Of a stretch of 64,000 nucleotides of DNA, positions 1-6,472 are shown piece after piece. The position numbers were made by a program, and so were the translations under genes. The notes beneath the pieces were generated by a model. It saw only the letters and a list, made by a program, of their open reading frames with translations. It was not told the DNA's origin and ran no database searches. Each line of letters opens with the position of its first letter. The stretch's first letter is position 1. The stretch covers positions 1 through 64,000 of the forward strand of contig JAHHQQ010000004.1 in NCBI GenBank assembly GCA_020026275.1, given 5' to 3'. This stretch comes from Bacteroidales bacterium. GTDB lineage: Bacteria > Bacteroidota > Bacteroidia > Bacteroidales > UBA932.

Positions 1-71
1 GGAAATAGCTCAGTTGGTAGAGCACAACCTTGCCAAGGTTGGGGTCGCGAGTTCAAGTCTCGTTTTCCGCT
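1..71 (+). tRNA. tRNA-Gly (GCC), first two bases cut off by window edge
   Basis: The cloverleaf is readable: D-arm AGCTCAGTTGGTAGAGC, anticodon loop TTGCCAA with anticodon GCC, T-arm with TTCAAGT, and 3' acceptor strand TTTCCGC. The 5' acceptor strand would be GCGGAAA, so two bases lie upstream of the window. Base 71 is the discriminator and CCA is not encoded. Confidence 0.95.
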
Positions 72-75
72 CTAT

Positions 76-105
76 AAGGACAGTCCAATCGGCTGTCCTT
101 TTTTT
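76..105 (+). terminator. Rho-independent terminator of tRNA-Gly
   Basis: AAGGACAG (76-83) pairs with CTGTCCTT (93-100) and a run of T follows. It lies directly after the tRNA. Confidence 0.85.
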
Positions 106-196
106 GTATACCCTACCCCCGAAACAGACAGACTTGAACTTGCGGCCCCTTTCCCGAGGAAGGGGCCCAAAGCGAAGGCGCAATTCCCCTTTGCTA

Positions 197-1486
197 TCAA
201 CTATATTTCTTAGGAAAACGGAAGACAATCGCCAAGAAAGCGAACAGACCGATGGTCATCGGATAATAGAGATGCTGGATAATCGCCAAGGCAGACACTC
301 CTGAAAGACCGGAAGCCATCAGCATCTGGGCGCCATAAGGCAACAGTCCCTGCGCCATGCAGGAGAACGTGTCCAATATGCTGGCCACCTTACGGGAATC
401 CAGATGGAACTTGGCAGCAATGTCTTTGGCTATCGGGCCGATGGTCAAGATTGCAATCGTATTGTTGGCCGTGCAGACATTGGCCAGACTGACCAGAGCG
501 CCGATACTGAGCTCTGCGCCCCTCTTTCCATTGATACGGCGGGTCAGCTTCTTCATCAGGAAATCAATGCCCCCATTGTAGGAAATCATCGCCAACATTC
601 CTCCGGACAAGATTGTGACAATGATCAGATCACCCATGCCGGCGATGCCGCTGCCGATTCCTCCCAGCCAGTCAACCCAATTGAAAGCACCGGTCGAGAA
701 ACCGATGATCGCATTCAGGACGATGCCCAAAGCCAGGACGACCAGCACGTTCACGCCGCACAATGCCATCACGACCACTACCAGATAAGGGAAGAGCTTG
801 ATCCAGTCCACTCCTCCTTCCACAACTGGAATGACCGTTCCATAGCCCTGCACCAGATAGACGATGCAGACCAGAATCGCTGCTGGAAATACAATGCGGA
901 AATTCACCTTGAACTTGTCTGCCATCGAACAACCTTGTGTCTTGGTGGCAGCGACAGTCGTATCCGAAATGAATGAAAGGTTGTCACCGAAAAAGGCACC
1001 TCCAGCTACAATCGCCGTCACATAGCCGACATCCAGTCCCGATTCGGTCGCAATTCCGGCGGCAACCGGCACCAATGCGACAATGGTTCCGACACTCGTT
1101 CCCACTGCCATGGAAATGAAACAAGAAGCAATGAACAGTCCGGCAAACAACATTTCAGAGGGCAATATCGCCAAAGTCACTGCTACCGTCGCATCAATTG
1201 CGCCGATCTGTTCGGCCGTTTCTGCGAAAGCGCCTGCCAAAATGAAAATCCACAGCATCAAGAGGACATTCTTGTTGCCTGCACCGGAAGAAAATATCTC
1301 TATGTTCTTTTCTATCGTTTTTTCTTTGCTGACCAGGACCGCATAGGCTGAGGCAATCAAAAAGGCAGCTGAAGTAGGAACCTTATAGAAATCCTGAGCG
1401 AGAATGGAAGAGATCAGATAGACACCGAGAAACACCAGAAGAGGACTCAATGCGACCCATCCATTACTTTTAAGTTTGTCAATCAT
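197..1486 (-). CDS. nhaC: NhaC-family Na+/H+ antiporter
   Basis: Predicted inner-membrane sodium/proton antiporter of the NhaC family, 429 residues with about ten hydrophobic segments. The conserved block GGAFFGDNLSFISDTT is at about residues 162-177, and a related second half (GPIAKDIA, SCMAQGLLPYGAQ) is near the C-terminus. The frame can be extended to a GTG at 1510, but that GTG overlaps the -7 promoter box at 1510-1517, so transcription would start downstream of it. I therefore chose the ATG at 1486. It is a single gene, convergent with the tRNA-Gly unit. The family is clear; the exact substrate (Na+, Li+, or an amino acid or carboxylate exchange) cannot be read from the sequence. Confidence 0.88.
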   Translation of the reverse strand: MIDKLKSNGWVALSPLLVFLGVYLISSILAQDFYKVPTSAAFLIASAYAVLVSKEKTIEKNIEIFSSGAGNKNVLLMLWIFILAGAFAETAEQIGAIDATVAVTLAILPSEMLFAGLFIASCFISMAVGTSVGTIVALVPVAAGIATESGLDVGYVTAIVAGGAFFGDNLSFISDTTVAATKTQGCSMADKFKVNFRIVFPAAILVCIVYLVQGYGTVIPVVEGGVDWIKLFPYLVVVVMALCGVNVLVVLALGIVLNAIIGFSTGAFNWVDWLGGIGSGIAGMGDLIIVTILSGGMLAMISYNGGIDFLMKKLTRRINGKRGAELSIGALVSLANVCTANNTIAILTIGPIAKDIAAKFHLDSRKVASILDTFSCMAQGLLPYGAQMLMASGLSGVSALAIIQHLYYPMTIGLFAFLAIVFRFPKKYS

Positions 1487-1509
1487 TCGAGAAACTATAT
1501 TGTGAGCCA

Positions 1510-1517
1510 CAAAGATA
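1510..1517 (-). promoter_or_regulatory. -7 box of nhaC promoter
   Basis: On the minus strand the bases read TATCTTTG, an exact match to the Bacteroidota -7 pattern TAnnTTTG, 23 bases before the chosen ATG. No clear -33 TTTG is seen. Confidence 0.55.
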
Positions 1518-1571
1518 CGTCCTTTTTATGATTAAAACGTAAGGAATCCTTGCATTTAGAAAAATTAATTG

Positions 1572-1579
1572 TATATTTG
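1572..1579 (+). promoter_or_regulatory. -7 box of tRNA-Ser(GCT) promoter
   Basis: TATATTTG, the strongest form of the Bacteroidota -7 box, 56 bases before the tRNA. Confidence 0.7.
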
Positions 1580-1635
1580 CAGTCCTATGGTTTGACAAGA
1601 CCTTCGGCCGAGTCAGTTTTTGACCTAGTCCATTT

Positions 1636-1723
1636 GGAGAGGTGGGTGAGTGGCTGAAACCAACGGTTTGCTAAACCGTCATACGCTATTCGCGTATCAG
1701 GAGTTCGAATCTCCTCCTCTCCG
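1636..1723 (+). tRNA. tRNA-Ser (GCT)
   Basis: Acceptor strands GGAGAGG and CCTCTCC enclose a long variable arm, as expected for a class II tRNA. The anticodon loop TTGCTAA gives anticodon GCT (AGC/AGU codons). The T-loop TTCGAAT is standard. CCA is not encoded. Confidence 0.97.
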
Positions 1724-1730
1724 CCAGAGA

Positions 1731-1762
1731 AAAAAGCCCAGTGCATTTGCGCCGGGCTTTTT
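1731..1762 (+). terminator. Terminator after tRNA-Ser(GCT)
   Basis: AAAAAGCCC (1731-1739) pairs with GGGCTTTTT (1754-1762). Confidence 0.8.
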
Positions 1763-1795
1763 CTGTATCCGGAGCTGCCGGCTCCGGACAAGGGC

Positions 1796-1882
1796 ATTTC
1801 CCGTAGGGGGCATCAGCTGCAGACATAAACATTTCCCGTAGGGGGGATCGGTAGGCGGACATAGATATTTCCCGAATGGGGG
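1796..1882 (+). repeat. Degenerate 35-36 bp tandem repeat (about 2.5 copies)
   Basis: ATTTCCCGTAGGGGG starts at 1796 and recurs at 1831; ATTTCCCGAATGGGGG starts at 1867. The period is 35 then 36 bases. The spacers also share ACATA just before each following copy. Each copy has a small CCC-GTA-GGG dyad. The array lies between the tRNA-Ser terminator and the promoter of the next gene. No coding role is likely. Confidence 0.75.
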
Positions 1883-1891
1883 CGGCAGTAT

Positions 1892-1924
1892 TTTGTACAA
1901 ACGGACAAAAAAAACGTACCTTTA
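1892..1924 (+). promoter_or_regulatory. Promoter of the lipoprotein gene at 1944
   Basis: TTTG at 1892-1895, a 21-base spacer, and TACCTTTA at 1917-1924 (7 of 8 to TAnnTTTG). It lies downstream of the in-frame ATG at 1893 and so argues for the start at 1944. Confidence 0.45.
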
Positions 1925-1943
1925 TTGTATCAAACCAACATAT

Positions 1944-3458
1944 ATGAAAAACACTACCCTATCTATCCTATTGGGCGCCGTTATCCTATTGACCTCTTGC
2001 TCCCAAGGCACTCTTGACAACAATTACCTGGTCATTTCCGGGAAAGGGATTCAGGCAGACAGTGCCTGGAACCATATCGTGACTGTTCTGCAAGAGAAGC
2101 ATCATGCGGATGTCCTCGCCTACAACGAGAGCATTGACGAACTGCTTCCTCAAATCCAGGAGCTCCATCCTCGTTATGTCGCCATCGTGGAAAAGCCAGA
2201 GACTGTCGGACGTGACTACGTGATGCATCTGAACCGGCTTTCCAGAACCATTGACGACGATATCTACGCCGATTTCCTATGGGGGATCATCACCGGCTGT
2301 AATGCTGAATCCGCTCTCCGGATGGTCAACAACTCCACGGAGCCCCTTGTCGTGAAAGATGCCTTCTCTACCATCACAGAGCTCCATTGTGCAAAATGGT
2401 TCGACCGCTATGCGTGGATTGACGACCATGTACAGGGGCTATGGGGAGAAAAAGCTTCTCCGGAGGACACCGTCGTCACCACACAGCTGCCGCTCAAGCC
2501 TACCATCGTAACCCGAAACAGAAAAGACGGAATCCTCATCGACAGAGCCAACAGCACCGATGTCATGACGCTGTTCGCCGAGCTCTACAAAAAATACAAT
2601 CCGGATCTGGTCGTCACAGCAGCACATGCTACCGAAAGGAATCTGGAAATGCCTTTCTCTCTGGGAAATGTCAAGGCGAAAGACGGTCAGCTGTACATGG
2701 ACATCCCGGGCAAACCGATTGACCTATACAATAGCGGCAAGCGCAAAATCTACCTGCCTATCGGAAACTGTCTGATCGGAAACATGAACAACACTCCGAC
2801 CAGCATGGCCGCCGCCTGGATGAATTCCGGGAATGCCGCCACCATGATCGGCTATGTCGTGACTACCTGGTATGGAAGGAATGGTTGGGGCGGACTCAAA
2901 TATTGGTTGACCAATCCAGGCAGATACACTGCCGCAGAAGCCTTCTACCTCAACCAGCAGGACATGATGTGCCAGCTTGAGCAGATGAATCCGAAAATGA
3001 CGACCTTACTCTATCCTTATACAGACAATGAATTCGAAGACGCCGCCAAAGTCATTGCCGAGGCAACCGGACAGGAAGTCAATGAACATCATCTCGGCTT
3101 CCTGCACGACCGCGATGTACTCGCCTATTATGGCGACCCGATGTGGAATGTACGTCTTCAGGAACTTCCAGAAGAGACGGATTTCACGATAAAGTCCCAG
3201 ATCAAAGGAAACAAATGCCTCCTCACCATCCAGACCAAAGAGAACTTCTCACTGGAACGCATGAAAGGAGACCATTTCAAAGAAGAGCATGTACGGAATC
3301 TCCCATTCAGCTATTTCTTCCCTGAAAGGCTGAAAAATCCTCGTTTGGCGAGAGGACAAAATTGGGAAGTGGCCTTGGACGAAAACTTCCTTCTCATCTA
3401 CAACACCAACTTCAAACCAAGCGAAACATACAAAATTGAACTGGAAATCGATAAATAA
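1944..3458 (+). CDS. Secreted lipoprotein, possible clan-CD-like cysteine peptidase fold
   Basis: 504 residues with a lipoprotein signal ending LLTSC, lipidated Cys at residue 19, so it is predicted in the envelope. The start at 1944 is chosen because the signal peptide begins there and an upstream ATG (1893) precedes the promoter. I do not recognise a named family with certainty. A strand ending VVTAAH (His228) followed 48 residues later by a strand ending LPIGNC (Cys276) resembles the His/Cys dyad layout of clan CD peptidases such as gingipain and caspase. The following GNMNNTPTSMAAAWMNSG could be the substrate-pocket region. The C-terminal 150 residues look like a beta-sandwich. This assignment is inference; it could be a non-enzymatic relative. 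Confidence 0.6.
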   Translation: MKNTTLSILLGAVILLTSCSQGTLDNNYLVISGKGIQADSAWNHIVTVLQEKHHADVLAYNESIDELLPQIQELHPRYVAIVEKPETVGRDYVMHLNRLSRTIDDDIYADFLWGIITGCNAESALRMVNNSTEPLVVKDAFSTITELHCAKWFDRYAWIDDHVQGLWGEKASPEDTVVTTQLPLKPTIVTRNRKDGILIDRANSTDVMTLFAELYKKYNPDLVVTAAHATERNLEMPFSLGNVKAKDGQLYMDIPGKPIDLYNSGKRKIYLPIGNCLIGNMNNTPTSMAAAWMNSGNAATMIGYVVTTWYGRNGWGGLKYWLTNPGRYTAAEAFYLNQQDMMCQLEQMNPKMTTLLYPYTDNEFEDAAKVIAEATGQEVNEHHLGFLHDRDVLAYYGDPMWNVRLQELPEETDFTIKSQIKGNKCLLTIQTKENFSLERMKGDHFKEEHVRNLPFSYFFPERLKNPRLARGQNWEVALDENFLLIYNTNFKPSETYKIELEIDK

Positions 3459-3493
3459 CATTCAATAATCATGGAAATGTAAATATTATATTC

Positions 3494-3501
3494 TATATTT
3501 G
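3494..3501 (+). promoter_or_regulatory. -7 box of tRNA-Ser(GGA) promoter
   Basis: TATATTTG, 12 bases before the tRNA start. Confidence 0.7.
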
Positions 3502-3513
3502 CATTCCCATACT

Positions 3514-3601
3514 GGAGAGGTGCTCGAGTGGCTGAAGAGGCACGCCTGGAAAGCGTGTATACCCCTAAAGGGTATCAGGAGTTCGAATCTCCTTCTCTCC
3601 G
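3514..3601 (+). tRNA. tRNA-Ser (GGA)
   Basis: Acceptor GGAGAGG pairs with TCTCTCC (one G-T wobble). The anticodon loop CTGGAAA gives GGA. There is a long variable arm with a TACCC/GGGTA stem and the T-loop is TTCGAAT. CCA is not encoded. Confidence 0.97.
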
Positions 3602-3605
3602 CAAA

Positions 3606-3642
3606 AGAAACAGGCTGACACATGTCAGCCTGTTTCTTTTTT
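3606..3642 (+). terminator. Strong terminator after tRNA-Ser(GGA)
   Basis: AGAAACAGGCTGACA (3606-3620) is nearly perfectly complementary to TGTCAGCCTGTTTCT (3623-3637), followed by T residues. Confidence 0.9.
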
Positions 3643-3645
3643 CGC

Positions 3646-3653
3646 TATATTTG
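3646..3653 (+). promoter_or_regulatory. -7 box for the hydroxyacid dehydrogenase gene
   Basis: TATATTTG immediately after the preceding terminator. It supports the ATG at 3688 over the longer frame beginning at 3622, which would lie inside the terminator hairpin. Confidence 0.7.
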
Positions 3654-3687
3654 TTCTGATACCTCTCTATGCAGGTATCCAAGCACC

Positions 3688-4626
3688 ATGAAAAATACAA
3701 AGATAGCATTTCTGGATTCCGCCACATTGGGCGACTCTGACCTGAGCCCCATCAAGGCTTGCGGACAACTTATCTGCTGGCCCACCTCCACACCGGAAGA
3801 GGCCTTGGAGCGTGTTTCTGATTGTGAAATCCTGATCATCAACAAAGTGAAAGTGACCGCACAGCTCATCGATGCCGCACCGCACCTCAAACTGATCTGC
3901 GAAGCCGCCACCGGCGTGAACAACATTGACCTGGAACATGCCAAGCACAAAAATATACCGGTCCTCAACGTTGCCGGCTACTCCACAGAAACAGTGGTAC
4001 AGACCACTTTCATGCTCCTGCTCTCTCTGGCAGGGAAACTCCCTTACTTTGACCGGCACGTCAAAAGCGGTGACTATACCCGTTCAGGGCTTTTCACGGA
4101 CATGAGCGTCTCTTTCACGGAATTGTACGGAAAGACCATCGGCATCATCGGAATGGGACATATTGGCAGCAAAGTAGCCCACATTGCCACAGCATTTGGA
4201 ATGAAAGTCGTCTATTTCTCCACATCCGGCACTTCCCATTGCAAAGAGTACCCAAGTCTCTCCATTGAGGAACTGCTGACAATTTCTGATATTGTTTCCA
4301 TCCATGCTCCTCTGAATGAGCGGACCAACCATCTCATCGATGCAGACAAACTGAAACTCATGAAACAGGAAGCCTATCTGATCAATATGGGCCGAGGCGG
4401 AATTGTCGAAGAAGAAGCCCTAGCCCAAGCAGTCGACAATGGAATTATCGCAGGAGCTGGTCTAGACGTATTCACTGAGGAACCGCTTCCCAAGAATCAT
4501 CCTTTCCTGACCATGAAACATCCGGAACGAATGCTCTTCACCCCACATATCGGCTGGGCCAGCACCGAAGCAAGAATCCGTCTGGTGGCAGCTATCGCAG
4601 GAAACATCCACAGCATTTTCGGATAG
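3688..4626 (+). CDS. NAD-dependent D-2-hydroxyacid dehydrogenase (glycerate/hydroxypyruvate type)
   Basis: 312 residues, the usual length for the D-isomer-specific 2-hydroxyacid dehydrogenase family, which interconverts 2-oxoacids and D-2-hydroxyacids with NAD(H). The Rossmann motif GMGHIG is at residues 155-160 and the catalytic triad is visible as Arg237 (NMGRGG), Glu265 (DVFTEEP) and His287 (TPHIGW). The overall pattern is closest to glycerate dehydrogenase (HprA-like), but substrate is not certain. It has its own promoter and stands alone between a tRNA and the convergent bcp gene. Confidence 0.85.
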   Translation: MKNTKIAFLDSATLGDSDLSPIKACGQLICWPTSTPEEALERVSDCEILIINKVKVTAQLIDAAPHLKLICEAATGVNNIDLEHAKHKNIPVLNVAGYSTETVVQTTFMLLLSLAGKLPYFDRHVKSGDYTRSGLFTDMSVSFTELYGKTIGIIGMGHIGSKVAHIATAFGMKVVYFSTSGTSHCKEYPSLSIEELLTISDIVSIHAPLNERTNHLIDADKLKLMKQEAYLINMGRGGIVEEEALAQAVDNGIIAGAGLDVFTEEPLPKNHPFLTMKHPERMLFTPHIGWASTEARIRLVAAIAGNIHSIFG

Positions 4627-4649
4627 GTTTCTATTTCCAGACCTCCCCC

Positions 4650-5096
4650 TTAACCGAGAATCTGGGCGGCATGCGCCTTGGTGTCCACCTTTTCTATGAT
4701 CTTTTCCAAGATGCCTTCTTCATTGAAGATGAAAGTCTTGCGCAAGGTACCCATATTCACCTTTCCACAGAACTTCTTTTCTCCCCAGGCGCCAAAAGCC
4801 TGCAGCATTTCTGTAGAAGAATCGGACAATAACGGAAACGGCAAAGAAAACTTATCAATGAATTTCTGATGAGAAGCCACACTGTCCTTGCTGACTCCGA
4901 TCACCTGATATCCCAAAGAAAGGAAACGCCCGTAGTTGTCACGCAAATCACAAGCTTCCGCTGTACATCCTGGGGTGTTGTCTTTTGGGTAAAAATAGAT
5001 GACAGTCTTCTTTCCTATCAGATCTGCCGTTTTTACAATCTTGCCTGTCTGGTCCACAACCTCGAAACCAGGCATTTTGTCTCCTATCTGTAACAT
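4650..5096 (-). CDS. bcp: Thioredoxin-dependent peroxiredoxin, Bcp/PrxQ type
   Basis: 148 residues, full length for the Bcp/PrxQ subfamily, which reduces H2O2 and organic peroxides using thioredoxin. The motif TPGCTAEAC holds the peroxidatic Cys44 and, five residues on, the resolving Cys49 typical of atypical two-cysteine PrxQ. The fold begins with GDKMPGFEVVDQTG as expected. No partner gene is adjacent; it is convergent with the dehydrogenase gene and downstream of tRNA-Leu. Confidence 0.93.
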   Translation of the reverse strand: MLQIGDKMPGFEVVDQTGKIVKTADLIGKKTVIYFYPKDNTPGCTAEACDLRDNYGRFLSLGYQVIGVSKDSVASHQKFIDKFSLPFPLLSDSSTEMLQAFGAWGEKKFCGKVNMGTLRKTFIFNEEGILEKIIEKVDTKAHAAQILG

Positions 5097-5205
5097 ATCC
5101 TAGAAATTTTATTGTACTTGCAAGATACATCTTTTCATGCCAACCTGCAACAAATAGAAAAGACAGTCAAACAAAGAACCTCCCCAAAATATGGAGAGGT
5201 AATTG

Positions 5206-5289
5206 TGCCCAAGGCCGGACTCGAACCGGCACGTCTTTAAGGGACAAAGGATTTTGAGTCCTTCGCGTCTACCATTTCGCCACTCGGGC
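5206..5289 (-). tRNA. tRNA-Leu (CAA)
   Basis: On the minus strand acceptor GCCCGAG pairs with CTTGGGC, the anticodon loop is CTCAAAA (anticodon CAA, UUG codon), the variable arm is long and the T-loop is TTCGAGT. The discriminator is A and CCA is not encoded. Confidence 0.96.
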
Positions 5290-5314
5290 AGAGGTTCATA
5301 TGGTAATGGAATGG

Positions 5315-5322
5315 CAAAGATA
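5315..5322 (-). promoter_or_regulatory. -7 box of tRNA-Leu promoter
   Basis: Minus strand reads TATCTTTG, 25 bases upstream of the tRNA. Confidence 0.6.
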
Positions 5323-5375
5323 TAGAAAAAGACTTAATAATCAAATTTTTTCTACATTTCAGTTAATAAAAATGC

Positions 5376-5383
5376 TATATTTG
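5376..5383 (+). promoter_or_regulatory. -7 box of the aro operon promoter
   Basis: TATATTTG, 12 bases before the chosen aroB ATG. The box overlaps an alternative upstream ATG (5372), which can therefore be excluded. Confidence 0.7.
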
Positions 5384-5395
5384 TATGATTTGAGT

Positions 5396-6469
5396 ATGGA
5401 ACATATTGAAATAACGAACGGAGGGAATGTCCTCAGCCACATCTATTCAGGCGAATCCGTCACAGATATCGCCAGTTTGCTTTGTTGTTATGACCATATC
5501 TTTGTCATCTTGGATCAGAATCTGTCCTATCTGGAACCTCGCCTGACTCAAGCTCTCTCTCTCCGAAGCATCTTTCTTCTCGATGCCAGCGAAAGACACA
5601 AAGATATCAGATCCGTCATGGATATCTGCAGTTGGCTTATCGAAGAAAATGCGGACCGGGATTCCTTTCTTCTTGGGATTGGAGGAGGCATCACCACCGA
5701 CATTACCGGAATGGCCGCCTGCATCTACAAAAGAGGTATCCGTTTCGGCTTCCTGCCAACCACTCTGCTGGCGCAGACAGATGCAGCCATCGGAGGAAAG
5801 AATGGTGTCAATTGCAATGGTTTCAAGAATATGGTCGGCGTCATCAGACAACCGGAATTCACCTTTGAATGTTCCGAAGTGCTTCTGACCCTGCCCCGTG
5901 AAGATTTCATTTCTGGAGAAGGAGAACTCCTCAAAAGTTTTATCATCGAGAACCGGGACAACCAGTATGAAAGAACCATACAGCTCCTCAGCACTCTCCA
6001 TTCCAGCCAAAACTGGCAAAAAGCGATTTCCTGTCACCTACATGAACTAGTCCAGCTCATCATGGCGGCAGCGGCCGTCAAGGCAGCCATTGTTGGCAGA
6101 GACATCAACGAAATGGGAGAACGGAGAAAACTGAACTTGGGTCATACCTTTGCCCATGCGATCGAATGGAAATCTCACAACCAGATCTCCCATGGAAAGG
6201 CAGTTGCCATCGGCATCATCATGGCAGCTCGTCTATCTGAAAAACGAGGTTTGGCAGACAAAGGTTTGGCAGACAAACTGGAACAGGATTTTCAAGCCTG
6301 CGGTCTGCCCACAAACTGTAATTTTCCAATATCGTCCCTTCTGGAAGCAATGGAGAAAGACAAAAAAGCCAGCAAAGATGAAATTCGGTTCATACTCATC
6401 CAAAAAATTGGAAAAGTCCTTGTCCAATCCCTTCCAATTGATATAGAAACATTGTCACTAACAATATAA
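5396..6469 (+). CDS. aroB: 3-dehydroquinate synthase
   Basis: Converts DAHP to 3-dehydroquinate, step two of the shikimate pathway, using NAD+ and a divalent metal. 357 residues. The nucleotide-binding GGGITTDITG, the substrate segment PTTLLAQTDAAIGGKNGVN and the metal-ligand region NLGHTFAHAIE are all present. The start is set by the promoter box at 5376. A 15-bp tandem duplication (GGTTTGGCAGACAAA twice, around 6249-6278) gives the repeated peptide GLADKGLADK in the C-terminal helical domain. It is the first gene of a tight aroB-aroDA-aroC operon; three bases separate it from the next gene. Confidence 0.95.
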   Translation: MEHIEITNGGNVLSHIYSGESVTDIASLLCCYDHIFVILDQNLSYLEPRLTQALSLRSIFLLDASERHKDIRSVMDICSWLIEENADRDSFLLGIGGGITTDITGMAACIYKRGIRFGFLPTTLLAQTDAAIGGKNGVNCNGFKNMVGVIRQPEFTFECSEVLLTLPREDFISGEGELLKSFIIENRDNQYERTIQLLSTLHSSQNWQKAISCHLHELVQLIMAAAAVKAAIVGRDINEMGERRKLNLGHTFAHAIEWKSHNQISHGKAVAIGIIMAARLSEKRGLADKGLADKLEQDFQACGLPTNCNFPISSLLEAMEKDKKASKDEIRFILIQKIGKVLVQSLPIDIETLSLTI

Positions 6470-6472
6470 CAC

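Noticed and set aside
14..304. 96-codon frame on the + strand
   Set aside because: It runs through a tRNA gene and its terminator and has no protein features.
1510..1512. GTG start for nhaC giving a longer protein
   Set aside because: It overlaps the -7 box, so it would precede the transcription start; ATG 1486 fits the family.
1697..1900. Minus-strand frame with repeated PPYGK-type peptide
   Set aside because: The repetition comes from the 35-bp DNA tandem repeat; the frame runs through the tRNA-Ser terminator and gene, so it is not a real gene.
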